In this document: in pieces, positions 9,065-19,154 of the stretch
How positions within the stretch are numbered: the first letter of the stretch is position 1
Layout of the letters: each line of letters begins with the position of its first letter
NCBI RefSeq assembly: GCF_000006445.2
Contig: NC_006046.2
Span: 1 to 64,000 of the forward strand
DNA length: 64,000 nucleotides
From: Debaryomyces hansenii CBS767
Taxonomy: Eukaryota > Ascomycota > Pichiomycetes > Serinales > Debaryomycetaceae
Direction of reading: 5' to 3'
Made by a program: the position numbers and the translations under genes
The notes under the pieces: generated by a model
What the model saw: only the letters and a program-made list of their open reading frames with translations
Told to the model about the DNA's origin: nothing
The model's database searches: none

Positions 9065-11914
9065 ATGAAATCTTCTTCAATAGTTAGAACTTTAATTGCC
9101 TTAGCAGGTTCTGTATCTGGGTTAACCATTTCGGAACCAACAGTTCAGAATGGTGCAATAAATTTAGGCCTTAGAATTGGAGACGATTTAGATATCAATT
9201 CGGATGCATATCTTACCATTATTAATGCTATCCTTTCAGCTGATGTTGGTGTTGGTAGCATTAATAACAATGGTGGATTTTATTTCAAGTATGATGGTGG
9301 TATTGCTGCAGTTTCAGCGGCCGTAGCTACTGGTGACATTGGCAATGAAGGTACCATCGTGTTCAGTTCAGAAACAGACAGTCTTGCAACTGTTTTGGGG
9401 TTGACTACAGCTCTTGGTAAATTCAAAAACGGTGCAGATGGTAAAGTATATTTTGATTCACAAGATGGTGTCGCATCAGTCTATGAATTAGTAGGTGTAA
9501 ATGGATGGGAGAATGATGGATTAATATATATGAGACAATCCGACAACTTAGTTGGTACTGCACTTATTAATTCTGTTAATATTGGTGGGTTATTAAGTGG
9601 GTCCGTACTTGAAGCAACAAATGACGGCTCAATTTGTTTAGATAGTACTGCCTACACTCAACTCTTATCTATTCAAGGTGATGGATGTATGACAGTTATG
9701 AATGGTGGGTCTATTAACTCTTTGCTTGATATTGCTACAGGTGTTATTAGTCTTGATAATGACATCTATTTGGCAGATGGAAATTCTAATCTTCAAATAG
9801 GCCTTGGAAGTTTGAGTGTAGGTATTGATGGTGTTATCGATATAGGAACTGCTCCTACATATAATCTTTACGGATTTGGTGGTGGAAATGAACTTCAGAT
9901 TTTAGGACTTGGAGCTATCGATGGACTTAGTAATATTCCATTACTAGGACCTGTATTAGATCTAGTTTTAAACCTAGTAAGTGGACTTGTCGGAAATGTT
10001 ATTTTAGGACCAGATATTAGTTATGACAGTGATACCCAAATATTGACTGTTGACATGAATGTTTTACCCGCAGTCATAAATGCCGCCAAAACACTTGTTC
10101 CTAGACTTCCAAGTGGTATTACACTTTTGAGCTCTAAATATAGGCTTAACGGTGACTACGATAGTACTAAGTTTGAAGTTCAGGGTACAAATATTGTATA
10201 CAATGGAGACGTACCAAGTCAACTGGTTCCTCAAGCTTGTACTGCTTGTACCTCAGTAACTATCCCAACTATCCCAACTGGTACAGTGACTTCAAGTACT
10301 ACTTCATCCACTTCTACTGGATCTGACAACGGCTCTAGTGCTACCGGTTCTAGCAATAGTGCAACTCCAACTGGATCCGACAACGGCTCTAGTGCTACCG
10401 GTTCTAGCAATATTGCTTCTCCAACTGGATCCGACAACGGCTCTAGTGCTACCGGTTCTAGCGATAGTGCGTCTCCAACTGGATCCGACAACGGCTCTAG
10501 TGCTACCGGTTCTAGCAATATTGCATCTCCAACTGGATCTGACAACGGCTCTAGTGCTACCGGTTCTAGCAATATTGCATCTCCAACTGGATCTGACAAC
10601 GGCTCTAGTGCTACCGGTTCTAGCAATATTGCATCTCCAACTGGATCTGACAACGGCTCTAGTGCTACCGGTTCTAGCGATAGTGCGTCTCCAACTGGAT
10701 CTGACAACGGCTCTAGTGCTACCGGTTCTAGCGATAGTGCGTCTCCAACTGGATCCGACTACGGATCTAGTGCTACCGGTTCTAGCAATATTGCATCTCC
10801 AACTGGATCTGACAACGGCTCTAGTGCTACCGGTTCTAGCGATAGTGTGTCTCCAACTGGATCCGACTACGGATCTAGTGCTACCGGTTCTAGCAATATT
10901 GCATCTCCAACTGGATCTGACAACGGCTCTAGTGCTACCGGTTCTAGCGATAGTGCGTCTCCAACTGGATCTGACAACGGCTCTAGTGCTACCGGTTCTA
11001 GCGATAGTGTGTCTCCAACTGGATCCGACTACGGATCTAGTGCTACCGGTTCTAGCAATATTGCATCTCCAACTGGATCCAACAACGGCTCTAGTGGTTC
11101 AGGTTCTGACAACGGATCTGGTGGTTCAGATTCTGACAACGGATCTGGTGGTTCTGGTTCTGACAACGGATCTGGTGGTTCAGGATCTGACAACGGATCT
11201 GGTGGTTCTGGTTCTGACAACGGATCTGGTGCTACTGGTTCTGACAACGGATCTGGTGGTTCTGGTTCTGACAACGGATCTAGTGGTTCTGGTTCTGACA
11301 ACGGATCTGGTGGTTCTGGTTCTGACAACGGATCTAGTGGTTCAGGATCTGACAACGGATCTGGTGGTTCTGGTTCTGACAACGGATCTAGTGGTTCTGG
11401 TTCTGACAACGGATCTGGTGGTTCTGGTTCTGACAACGGATCTGGTGCTACTGGTTCTGACAACGGATCTGGTGCTACTGGTTCTGACAATGGATCTGGT
11501 GGTTCTGGATCTGACAACGGATCTAGTGGTTCTGGTTCTGACAACGGATCTGGTGGTTCTGGTTCTGACAAAGGATCTAGTGGTTCTGGTTCTGACAACG
11601 GATCTGGTGGTTCTGGTTCTGACAACGGATCTGGTGCTACTGGTTCTGACAACGGATCTGGTGGTTCTGGTTCTGACAAAGGATCTAGTGGTTCTGGTTC
11701 TGACAACGGATCTGGTGGTTCTGGTTCTGACAACAGATCTGGTGCTACTGGTTCTGACAACGGATCTAGTGGTTCAGGTTCTGACAACGGATCGAGTGCC
11801 TCTTCTTCCGCAGAAGTTCCTATTGCATCAGTAAATGAAAATGGTGCAAACAAAGTTGAATTAGGAGCTTTATTTATATACCCATTATTGGCTTTAATTC
11901 CTTTCGTGATCTGA
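9065..11914 (+). CDS. GPI-anchored Hyr/Iff-type cell-wall protein
   Basis: A 949-residue protein. Residues 1-19 form a signal peptide. Residues about 20-395 fit the hyphally regulated cell-wall protein N-terminal domain (PF11765 type): repeated strands with NNGGFYF, GNEGTIVF, FKNG.DGKVYF, WENDGLIY and a Cys pair near SICLD and GDGCM. A Thr/Ser stalk follows, then 14 units of 18 residues (TGSDNGSSATGSSNIASP type) and about 26 units of 9 residues (SDNGSGGSG type). The C terminus has NGA and a hydrophobic tail, a GPI signal with omega site near Asn926. It is therefore predicted to be exported, glycosylated and linked to wall glucan. In Candida such proteins act in adhesion and wall integrity, and that role is inferred here. 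Repeat number is likely to vary between strains. A decayed paralogue lies at 44090-44700. Confidence 0.92.
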   Translation: MKSSSIVRTLIALAGSVSGLTISEPTVQNGAINLGLRIGDDLDINSDAYLTIINAILSADVGVGSINNNGGFYFKYDGGIAAVSAAVATGDIGNEGTIVFSSETDSLATVLGLTTALGKFKNGADGKVYFDSQDGVASVYELVGVNGWENDGLIYMRQSDNLVGTALINSVNIGGLLSGSVLEATNDGSICLDSTAYTQLLSIQGDGCMTVMNGGSINSLLDIATGVISLDNDIYLADGNSNLQIGLGSLSVGIDGVIDIGTAPTYNLYGFGGGNELQILGLGAIDGLSNIPLLGPVLDLVLNLVSGLVGNVILGPDISYDSDTQILTVDMNVLPAVINAAKTLVPRLPSGITLLSSKYRLNGDYDSTKFEVQGTNIVYNGDVPSQLVPQACTACTSVTIPTIPTGTVTSSTTSSTSTGSDNGSSATGSSNSATPTGSDNGSSATGSSNIASPTGSDNGSSATGSSDSASPTGSDNGSSATGSSNIASPTGSDNGSSATGSSNIASPTGSDNGSSATGSSNIASPTGSDNGSSATGSSDSASPTGSDNGSSATGSSDSASPTGSDYGSSATGSSNIASPTGSDNGSSATGSSDSVSPTGSDYGSSATGSSNIASPTGSDNGSSATGSSDSASPTGSDNGSSATGSSDSVSPTGSDYGSSATGSSNIASPTGSNNGSSGSGSDNGSGGSDSDNGSGGSGSDNGSGGSGSDNGSGGSGSDNGSGATGSDNGSGGSGSDNGSSGSGSDNGSGGSGSDNGSSGSGSDNGSGGSGSDNGSSGSGSDNGSGGSGSDNGSGATGSDNGSGATGSDNGSGGSGSDNGSSGSGSDNGSGGSGSDKGSSGSGSDNGSGGSGSDNGSGATGSDNGSGGSGSDKGSSGSGSDNGSGGSGSDNRSGATGSDNGSSGSGSDNGSSASSSAEVPIASVNENGANKVELGALFIYPLLALIPFVI
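10316..11071 (+). repeat. 14 x 54-bp coding tandem repeat
   Basis: Fourteen exact-length 54-bp units inside the cell-wall gene, each encoding 18 residues. Units differ mainly at the fourteenth and fifteenth residues (NI or DS) and at DN versus DY. Variants alternate in blocks, which suggests recent unequal exchange or gene conversion. Confidence 0.95.
11072..11800 (+). repeat. About 26 x 27-bp coding tandem repeat
   Basis: The second array uses a 27-bp unit encoding SDNGS plus GGSG, SGSG or GATG. It begins where the 54-bp array ends and shares the TCTGACAACGG core with it, so the short unit probably arose from the long one. All lengths are multiples of three. Confidence 0.93.
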
Positions 11915-12826
11915 TCTGAAGTTACTATTTTTGCTTTCGAATTCTTCCATACTAATACCCAATTTATATTATTTCGTTAAGAGATTTTTTATTTTTAAAT
12001 CTCAATCTTAATTTCGGTTATAGATTTTCATAAATTTAATATTACTAATTTGAATGTAGTTAATAAATTTGCATCGTCGACATTTTGTTTACTGCAGAAT
12101 ATATGGGGCTTGCTTCTCAATGTAGGCTTTCAATATCGTGGGATTCTCTGGTAATTAGAACGAGAGTTTATGAAACATTATTATGTATAGACCCTTGCAA
12201 ACACGCCTCCCACCTTTGTCTCTCCTGTGTCGACTACTCACCAACATACCTCCTTAAACATCATTAGTACCTTTCTATTCCTCATTTATATAAGGAATAC
12301 CTTCCTATTCCTTTCATCTTCCCTTCCTATAAAAATTACTTCTACATTACACAATACTTTTTCTCCAAATTACCATCGTGATAAATATCTCTCCTATTTT
12401 AACAATCCTCTAAACTTCCTTTAAATTTCTTCTCATTCATGTTCAATTACTCTTTCATTAATATGTCCATTACTCTCCTAAATATACAAATTATAGATAT
12501 CGCCTTATCATATTCTCAACAAATACTTCCCTTGATATTTTCATATAAAAATACTTTAGTTTCATCTTCTTATCTAACCCTAATATAATATCCTATACTA
12601 CTCTACTGAATATTTCATCACCATGCCTTATCATTACGCCCTCTCATTTTATATATTTAAACCAATTCTACTACCTTTTCAAATTAAATTCGTCTTCTTC
12701 TAACTATTGCTACTCTACTTTTTATAAACAATCAATAATCTATTCTAATTTCCTATCAATACTCCCTAATTCCACCTCAAATATATCACATCATGATACT
12801 CTGAAAAGTAAACAAAGAACACTTTA
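11915..12826. other. Intergenic with strongly G-depleted strand
   Basis: From about 12195 to 12800 the plus strand contains very few G bases and many CT-rich runs (CTTCCTATTCC, CATCTTCCCTTCC). It starts next to a TGTCGACTACTCA motif at 12228. No gene is recognised, and the small frames at 12085-12424 are not convincing. GTAAACAAAG at 12809 precedes the core repeat. Confidence 0.6.
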
Positions 12827-12874
12827 CACTATTAGTATGGGGTGAACAGTTTGCACGCAGTTACAGGATATAGT
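12827..12874 (+). repeat. Core repeat type A
   Basis: CACTATTAGTATGGGG at the left and ATAGT at the right, with TTTGCACGCAGTTACAGG inside. On the left is the shared module CTCTGAAAAGTAAACAAA. On the right it joins directly to a truncated zinc-finger family fragment read on the minus strand. Confidence 0.85.
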
Positions 12875-13276
12875 CCCTAGCTGCTGTATTGCCGATATCA
12901 AACATATCAATGGGCTTCTCCGAATCCTTTTTATTGCGGTAAAAATAGGACATGGTTGGTTTCTGGTTGGGGATCGTGTACCCCATTGTAGCAAAGGTAT
13001 GCTGGAGAAACCTGTTCTTTATATGGTGTGCACTCATAAGGTGCTCGTTGATGAGACGTTTGGAACAGTGGTTGAAACAAAGGGGTTGAAACAAAGGGTG
13101 CAGACATTTAGTTTGGTCTCTTTGACTTCAGGAATTTCTGTATCACCTATGGGTATAACGCGTTTTCTCAAGTAGTGTTCCTTCGAATAAAATGTAAAAT
13201 GGTTCAAGAGCTCGTCAAAACTTCTGATACCCCTCGCGCTAAAGGCGTTGTTTTTCCGTACATAGATGGGGGTCAC
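12875..13276 (-). pseudogene. Truncated zinc-finger family fragment
   Basis: The minus strand encodes the N-terminal part of the dispersed family described at 45983-46894: YLRKRVIPIGD, EVKETKLNVCTLCF, then after a short repeated insertion and frameshift NHCSKRLINEHL, FLQHTFATMGY and IPNQKP. The finger is C-x2-C followed by H-x3-H-x4-H. The fragment ends abruptly at the core repeat boundary near 12874. It keeps more of the N terminus than the three long copies. The break at about 13085 duplicates a short AAAGGGGTTGAAACA stretch. Confidence 0.8.
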
Positions 13277-13311
13277 ATTTGAGGTGTTGACTACGCAATT
13301 TTAAATAGTTA

Positions 13312-13399
13312 TAAGACTATATCACGAGCCTATGGAAATGGTATCGTTGAAGCACAGCAGTTAATGTCAGAACGTTGGCATGAAACCATCAATCTTCCT
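13312..13399 (+). pseudogene. C-terminal relic of SERWHE family
   Basis: About 29 codons: NGIVEAQQLMSERWHETINLP, matching codons 30-50 of the frame at 48662-48877. It stops exactly where a type A core repeat begins (13401), without its usual final 20 residues. The product is unrecognised. Confidence 0.65.
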
Positions 13400-13400
13400 A

Positions 13401-13446
13401 CACTATTAGTATGGGTTGAGCAGTTTGCATGCAGTTGCAGGGTATA
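13401..13446 (+). repeat. Core repeat type A
   Basis: CACTATTAGTATGGG, then GTTTGCATGCAGTTGCAGGG and TATA. The right box is ATAAA instead of ATAGT. Unlike other type A copies the left side is a coding relic rather than the GTAAACAAA module. Confidence 0.8.
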
Positions 13447-13709
13447 AACAACTGCTATTTTAATTTGTATTATTAACTGGTACTGGTACTATGAATCTTT
13501 AAAATAACAATCGTAAGATAACAGTTTCATTTAGGGCTGTTCACCATCTTCGTGAAGCCTTCAAGCCATTACCTCCCTCTGTTGTACTTGTATCGAGATT
13601 GTGCGCTCATCTCATCAAAAACTTCTTTATAGGAGGACTTTCTATCACTTTCATATTTGCCATTCTTGTCACTTTTATCATGAATTTCTTGACTTTCTTG
13701 GCTATCATT

Positions 13710-15456
13710 TTAGCTAGAACTATGTACTTCCAATATGAAATCAAGAGATTCAAAATCTAGCCTTTTACGTTTCTCATTATTTGAACTGTCCGATAGTCCA
13801 AAATCAATCAAAGAAATTTTACCTAACTCAGATACATGAATGTTTTCGAGCCTGACATCATTGTGAGAAATCCCTAACAGATGAAGTTCCTCGAGCCTTG
13901 ACTTGATCGTTGTGTGCACTTTTTTCTTATCCCACTTTTTTTCCGGAATTTCCCTTCCTAAGTATTCAAATATATGCATCGGATGATCGGCAAGTCCGTT
14001 CCAGTAACCTGAAACAAGGAGCTTAGGGAAATTAGAAGCAAACTGAGAGCTAGCAATTTTTTCATTGATTACAAGTTCATTGAAGAACATCCCATAATAA
14101 TCCTTTTTTTCTGGTATGTGGAAACACATCAAATCATTCTCTTCCCACAACCGACTAGAATAATAGTATAATTTGACAAAAACAGGGGATGGAAGTTTCA
14201 AACCAGGATAAAATTCTGCAGAATCGTATATAACTCGACAATATGTATTGCCATAAATGGCATCAAAGTTGTCACTATCGTCATTTTCTTTTACCAAAAA
14301 TCTAACTTGCTTGAGACCCCACTATCCCCACTGTCCCCACTATATGACAATTTTCCTGAAGATCCGTAAGATTTTTTAGGCAAAACGTTCAGAAATGGAT
14401 CCAGTTCTTTAGTTCTTCTTGCCACCTCAAAAGTTTTCTTCAACCTGCCCATTGTGTCAATCACATCAGCCTCATGCTTATAGAAAAATCCGGCTATTAC
14501 CGACCTCAAAGTAATGCCATGCTCCACAGTTTCTGGATCACCAATGATATAGTAGTCTATAGTCATTTTATCATCAATAATTTCATACTTAAAGAACCCT
14601 AAGAATGTTTGGTGATCTGAAATAAAAATCCTGTCGGTTCCACAGAGGAAAGCTTGGTATATATATTTCCTTAAAACCAAAGCAAATAATACCCTAGGCG
14701 TCCACTCCCTATCTGAAAAAAAGTTCCCACTTGATTGCAGCCTCAATCTTCTTCGGTTCAGCAAATTCTCAATTTGACTCTCTAAAGCTGCCTTTAATTC
14801 TTCAAATCCTTCCGTCATCTTACAGACTCCCGTTTTGTAATCACCTATCCCAAATACAATTTCGGGATATTGTATGCCCGAATCTATTTATCATATGAAT
14901 GATATCAGGTTGTATTGTTCTTCGTTGATCCAATGGGGGTCGTATAATAGATGGACTGCCAAAATAGTTGTCCATGTCACCTACATCACGATAAAGTCCC
15001 CTGATTGGGATTGCTATTTCATTAAAGTATTCTTGGAGAGCTTATTCCACATGAATAGCATCTCCGAATGGATAACGATACTTTTTGGATAAGTAATCAT
15101 CACTAAGGTTTGATTCTCTAAGAGCCTTATCAAGTGGAGCAAGGTACCTTTCTTTGAATTCATCACTACTCATCTCCCTGAAATCAGCAGTAATAAATGC
15201 ACGACTGGTATATACAAGAATAGGCATAAAAGGCATATTACCTACGTCCACGGATGCCTTACTCTTGGGCACTAGTCTCTCTGAGGAGGGTTTTGGCTCA
15301 CTTCTTTTACTTCGAATCCTTAATAATCGAGTATCTAAAAAGATTCTTGCATTCTCTTCCTCGTTATTGCGGACTCTATCATATACTTCTGGATTTATTA
15401 TAATGCGACGCTCGCTAGGATCATCGATGGTGATAGCATACCCCTGAAAAATACAT
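13710..15456 (-). pseudogene. Broken family B nuclease-kinase fusion
   Basis: The minus strand matches the intact gene at 55706-57631 almost from end to end, beginning at an equivalent ATG (MYFSG) at 15456. Breaks include a frameshift just after the start, a stop at about 15042 after GDAIHVE, a frameshift near 14870 between the PD motif (QPDII) and the GDYK motif, and a frameshift at about 14295 before the kinase-like part. The GIGDYKT segment, the HNDVRLEN catalytic loop and LIDFGLS are still present, so the decay is fairly recent. The encoded kinase-like domain is complete in one frame (14297-13710) but lacks a start of its own. Spacing and order of motifs support that the nuclease-like and kinase-like parts were one protein. 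Confidence 0.88.
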
Positions 15457-15989
15457 ACATGGCATGTGATAGCGATGCTTCTTGTTCATCCACTAATAAT
15501 TAATTAGATGGGGTTACGTAATCGTAACAGTGATTATATAATGAAATGCCGTAGCGTGAATTCTCGTCTGGAGTCGCATGGCTTTCCAAAGGTTTGAAAT
15601 GTCTCGGCAATCTCCTACGTATAAAATGTCGCTAAAAGGGTATATGTAGGATCATGATTATGCGTACCTGAGAAACCTGCGTCGCAGGTTTAGATCAAAA
15701 AATTTACAACCCTCGCTATTGTTGGCTTCCTGAACTATTGTAACTATACTATCATTGTTGCAGACAATCTATAAAATATGGGATGATATGTCTCTAGTGT
15801 TAATTTCTTAATTTGTACCCCTTTTTTCTCTCTCTTTTTCTCACTATGTCGAGTTGTAAGGTATAGTTTTCTACGGTGTCTTTTACAAGCTGGGAGTTCC
15901 ACGATTGTGGACTATATGTACTGGGCTTTTGAAATCTCACCCATACTGCAAGGTGTAAACTTGGATTTCCATAATCACACCATATCTCT
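15457..15989. other. Intergenic, nothing recognised
   Basis: No gene or repeat family member was identified. Short T- and CT-rich runs occur near 15820-15845. The last part may hold more of the decayed OPT gene that follows. Confidence 0.4.
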
Positions 15990-17228
15990 CACCAAGGAAA
16001 CCATTGCCATTTTCATTCGGCTTCAATCTAAACCCAGGTAGATTTAATCAAAGAAAGCATGCTTGTGTATTTTTCTTTACCAACTTACTTGTTAGTGTAA
16101 ACAATTTAGTTGTTGAACAATTCAGATTCTTTGATCGGAACATAGGTATTGGAAGAATGATCTTATTTAATTTGTCTTGCTATTTAATTTCAGTTGGCTG
16201 GTCTGGCTGAACAATAGACATATTGGTCACCCCAAATGATAGGGTTTGGCCTGGAGTTCTAAGTAATATAGCACTATTTAAGACACTGCACTCAAATGAC
16301 AAGATAAGTTTTTCAGAATAATTTTCATATGCTCTTTCTCCTGGTATTGGCTTCCTGATTTGATAATGCCATTTTTGAGTACAATTGGAGCTTGTATTAG
16401 CTGGTGTAACCCTTCTAGTGGTGTCCTTTCTCAAGTATTTGGCGTACAAACAGGACTTGGATTATTTCCGTTAACGTTTGATTGGAGCCAGATTACTTCT
16501 CTCAGTAATTCCCTTACAACTCCGTTTTTGGCCGTGTGTTCAGCTCCTTTGTTTTTTGGATTTGGATCATAATGCCAGGATTGTACATTAAAAATCACTG
16601 GCAAACTGCGAATCTACCAATTATGACGAATTCCATTTATGATGTAAAGGGTGAGTCATATCAGGCAGCAAAAGTAGTTAATAAAAATTTGAACCTTGAC
16701 TATGAGAAGTTCAAAACTATTCACCAGTAATATTGCCAGTTGCTCTCTTGATGAATTTAGCCCTTGGATTAGCGACATTGCAGCTATGATGGTCCAGTTT
16801 ATTCTAAAATTCAAGTTGAGGTTATAATTCCTTTGAGAACCAGAAACTGCAGGCCAGATATACATAATATGGACATATGCAATTACGAAAGACTTCATTG
16901 GAGTATCTACGTTTTGGTATCCTTTATTGGATTAGGCTTAGGATTTGAATTTTGTGAAGGTTTTAAAGATTCACCTTTAACTGCAGAGGGATTCTTTGTT
17001 TCAATAATAATAGGAGGCTTTTTATTTGTTCCCTTATTTCCAATTGAATCAAGGTCAAATATGCTGATTAGCTTGGCCCCATTCTTTGAAATTGTGTCTG
17101 CATTTTGGTATAAAGGCCAACCATTAACTTTATTGTACTTCTATTGTTTCGGCTTCTCAACTTTACAGCATGCTATGCATATCTCTCAAACTGCTAAAGT
17201 AGGTCATTACATATGTTTAGCGAAATGA
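15990..17228 (+). pseudogene. Oligopeptide transporter (OPT family) pseudogene
   Basis: Plus-strand pieces in several frames line up with the fungal OPT peptide transporter family in order: FNLNPGRFNQ, then DILVTP with VWPGVL and LFKTLH, then QVFGVQTGLGLFPLTFDW, FVFWIWIIMPGLY, KNHWQTANLPIMTNSIYD, YSPV with LNLALGLATLQ, and finally APFFEIVSAFWYKGQPLTLL with YFYCFGFSTLQHAMH. At least four frameshifts or stops separate them. The N-terminal membrane segments and the C terminus after GHY are missing. The active protein would import small peptides across the plasma membrane. Confidence 0.88.
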
Positions 17229-17458
17229 CAATATCTACGATGAAAAGAATAGCAAATGCCGGAAATCCTACAGCAAATGGACTTTTGGAATCTCTCTCTC
17301 AATTAAGGGAGAAATTGAAGAGAGTTGAGAGAAGCAGCAACAAGTCCCTGTCGTCCAAACCTAGTTCACCCGTATACTCGCACACTCTTCAGAAGATTTG
17401 GGAAGAATATGTTCCTGGCGATTTTGAATTCAATTTCGGAGGATCAGAAATGAACTAG
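17213..17458 (+). CDS. Short frame, possible C-terminal relic of another gene
   Basis: An 81-codon frame overlapping the end of the OPT relic in another frame. It has a basic coiled-coil-like stretch (SLSQLREKLKRVERS), a Ser/Lys/Pro stretch and an acidic aromatic tail (WEEYVPGDFEFNFGG). Such tails occur in fungal Zn2Cys6 transcription factors, but no DNA-binding part is present. It may be a C-terminal piece joined here by rearrangement. Function unknown. Confidence 0.3.
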   Translation: MFSEMTISTMKRIANAGNPTANGLLESLSQLREKLKRVERSSNKSLSSKPSSPVYSHTLQKIWEEYVPGDFEFNFGGSEMN

Positions 17459-17832
17459 TAATTTCTCGAACTGTTCTTCACCTTAGTAAAATACAATTCA
17501 AAGTTTCTGGATCTTAAGAATCAGAAAGCAGCATGGAGAATCGATATGGATTAGAACAAATGACTGATATCTAATAAGCAATGTCTAACTTGAAGTCTTC
17601 ACCACAATAATGGCATAGAATATGCAATCCAGACCAATATTATTTCGGTGAACGAGGGCCGTTGACCCCGTTTTTACTCGGCTTAATTCGCCGAGCTAAT
17701 ACACATTTTGTTTTTGCCATTACAAAGAAATTCTCTCTGCGGTAAACTAAACACGATGAATAGCCGTTAATGTTGCTGGTATTTAAGATGCCCTTCAGCA
17801 CACTTAACCAGTTTGTCCCTTTAAATCTAACC
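17459..17832. other. Intergenic, nothing recognised
   Basis: About 370 bases with only shadow frames. It would contain the promoter of the decayed aminotransferase gene. Confidence 0.4.
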
Positions 17833-19014
17833 ATGGAACAACAAAATTATTTTAGCAGTCTACCAGATGAGTTTCATGACGACGTGCGTGGTCTCAGGTT
17901 GCTTTTCAACTCTGATAAAATGGAATTTAAGATCTATGGGTCTGTAGTGGGTTTCAAGGGAGTAAATTGCGAGACTTATCTCCCTGCTTATGTTTGTGAA
18001 GCTAAAAACATTATGAGTTCATCTCATTCAGACCATAATTATTATTTGACTACAGATATGTCCGGATTTGTTGAATGCATTCGTTCGGTTGTATTTGGAG
18101 AAGAAACTGAAAAGGACCGCATCGTTTCGGAGCAGACTTTTGCAGGAATGGGTGCCTGCCTTTGAATTTCTTGCCAAGAAAGTCTGCGTTCCCAGTTTTT
18201 ATATTGCGGTACCAGCATGGATTATTATTTTCCAATTATAGCTACAAGCTGTGGGCAGACACCAATATTTTACAGTATTACGATGCAATAACTCGTAAAG
18301 TTGTCATGGATGTTTTGAGGAAAGCTATGGAAAATGCGGCAAAACAGTCTGTGCTCGTCTTTCAGGCTATCTGCCACAATCCTATCGGAACAGATTATAC
18401 AGAGGAAATGTGGGACTAGATTGCTCTTCTAGCTAAGGATAATGATCTGATCCCAGTGCTTGATTCAGTTTATCTTGGTTATGCCTCAGGTGACAGTGAC
18501 ACAGATTCCTATGCTATTCGCAAGTTTTGTAATGAAGAATTGCAGTTTTTTGTGTGTCAATCTTATTCAAAAAACCTCTGTTTATATTCTGAGCGTATTG
18601 GTGCTCTTCACGTTGTTCTTAAGAGTTCAGACTACGTTCCTACCACAAAAGAGTGTTTACGGTCTACCCTTCGTTCAGATGACATGCCCTCCCGTGTACG
18701 GGGCTCGCTTAGCCAGCCTAATCGGACGTACGCCTCAACTTAAAAGCAAATGGAGACAGGGGTTAAAGGCAATGTTTCAAGACGTGGCTGACAGAAGAAA
18801 ATCAATATATGATGTCCTTGTTAAATCCGGTATTACTTGGGGGTTCACACATTTATTGTCGCAGAGTGGGTTTTTTGGTTCAGTGCTTGACTGAAGGTTA
18901 GTCAAACAATACCATATTTACATACCCTCCAACGGGAGAGTCAAAATTACAGGTGTCAATCCGAACATTGTTAAATATTTCGTTGCTACTTTGCTGACGG
19001 TGCTTGCTGAATGA
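17833..19014 (+). pseudogene. Aspartate aminotransferase pseudogene
   Basis: Class I PLP-dependent aminotransferase, covering the full length in three frames. Frame 1 holds FSSLPDEF, GLRLLFNSD and DHNYYLTT. After a shift near 18160 come EFLAKKVCV, YYDA.TRKV, FQAICHNPIGTDYTEEMWD, a TAG stop at 18417 replacing a Gln codon, LIPVLDSVYLGYASGD and QSYSKN with the PLP lysine. A second shift near 18665 leads to PPVYGARLASLIGRTP and, beyond a TGA near 18892, VKQYHIYIPSNGRV to the true end at 19014. Codon-level identity to the family is still high, so inactivation looks recent. The active enzyme would interconvert aspartate and oxaloacetate with glutamate and 2-oxoglutarate. Confidence 0.9.
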
Positions 19015-19154
19015 TCGTTATCAAACAATTAGCGGATACGGAGCTCAAAATTGCATAGCATTACTTGTCTCGAATTGGTTTTGGAACCTTGAACCAAATA
19101 ACTAAATCTAAAATTGTCTGAGTGTTTAATGTCAAAACTTTTGTTAATAAAATG

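Noticed and set aside
10231..10707. Antisense frame inside the cell-wall gene
   Set aside because: A by-product of tandem repeats whose unit is a multiple of three and lacks stops in this frame; no start context or homology.
10316..11071. Tandem repeats as a CRISPR array
   Set aside because: Units are contiguous, coding and without spacers, in a eukaryotic wall-protein gene.
10338..11834. 498-codon second sense frame inside the cell-wall gene
   Set aside because: Same repeat artefact; composition is an LPVLAI/LTTDLVV monotone and the start lies within the repeats.
11029..11853. 274-codon antisense Pro/Glu/Asp/Leu-rich frame
   Set aside because: Complement of the 27-bp repeat; no independent evidence for a gene.
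15440..15460. Possible 3' splice site (TTTTTCAG) at the start of the family B pseudogene
   Set aside because: The intact copy at 55706 has the equivalent codons MYFSG as its start, so the text is coding and not an intron end.
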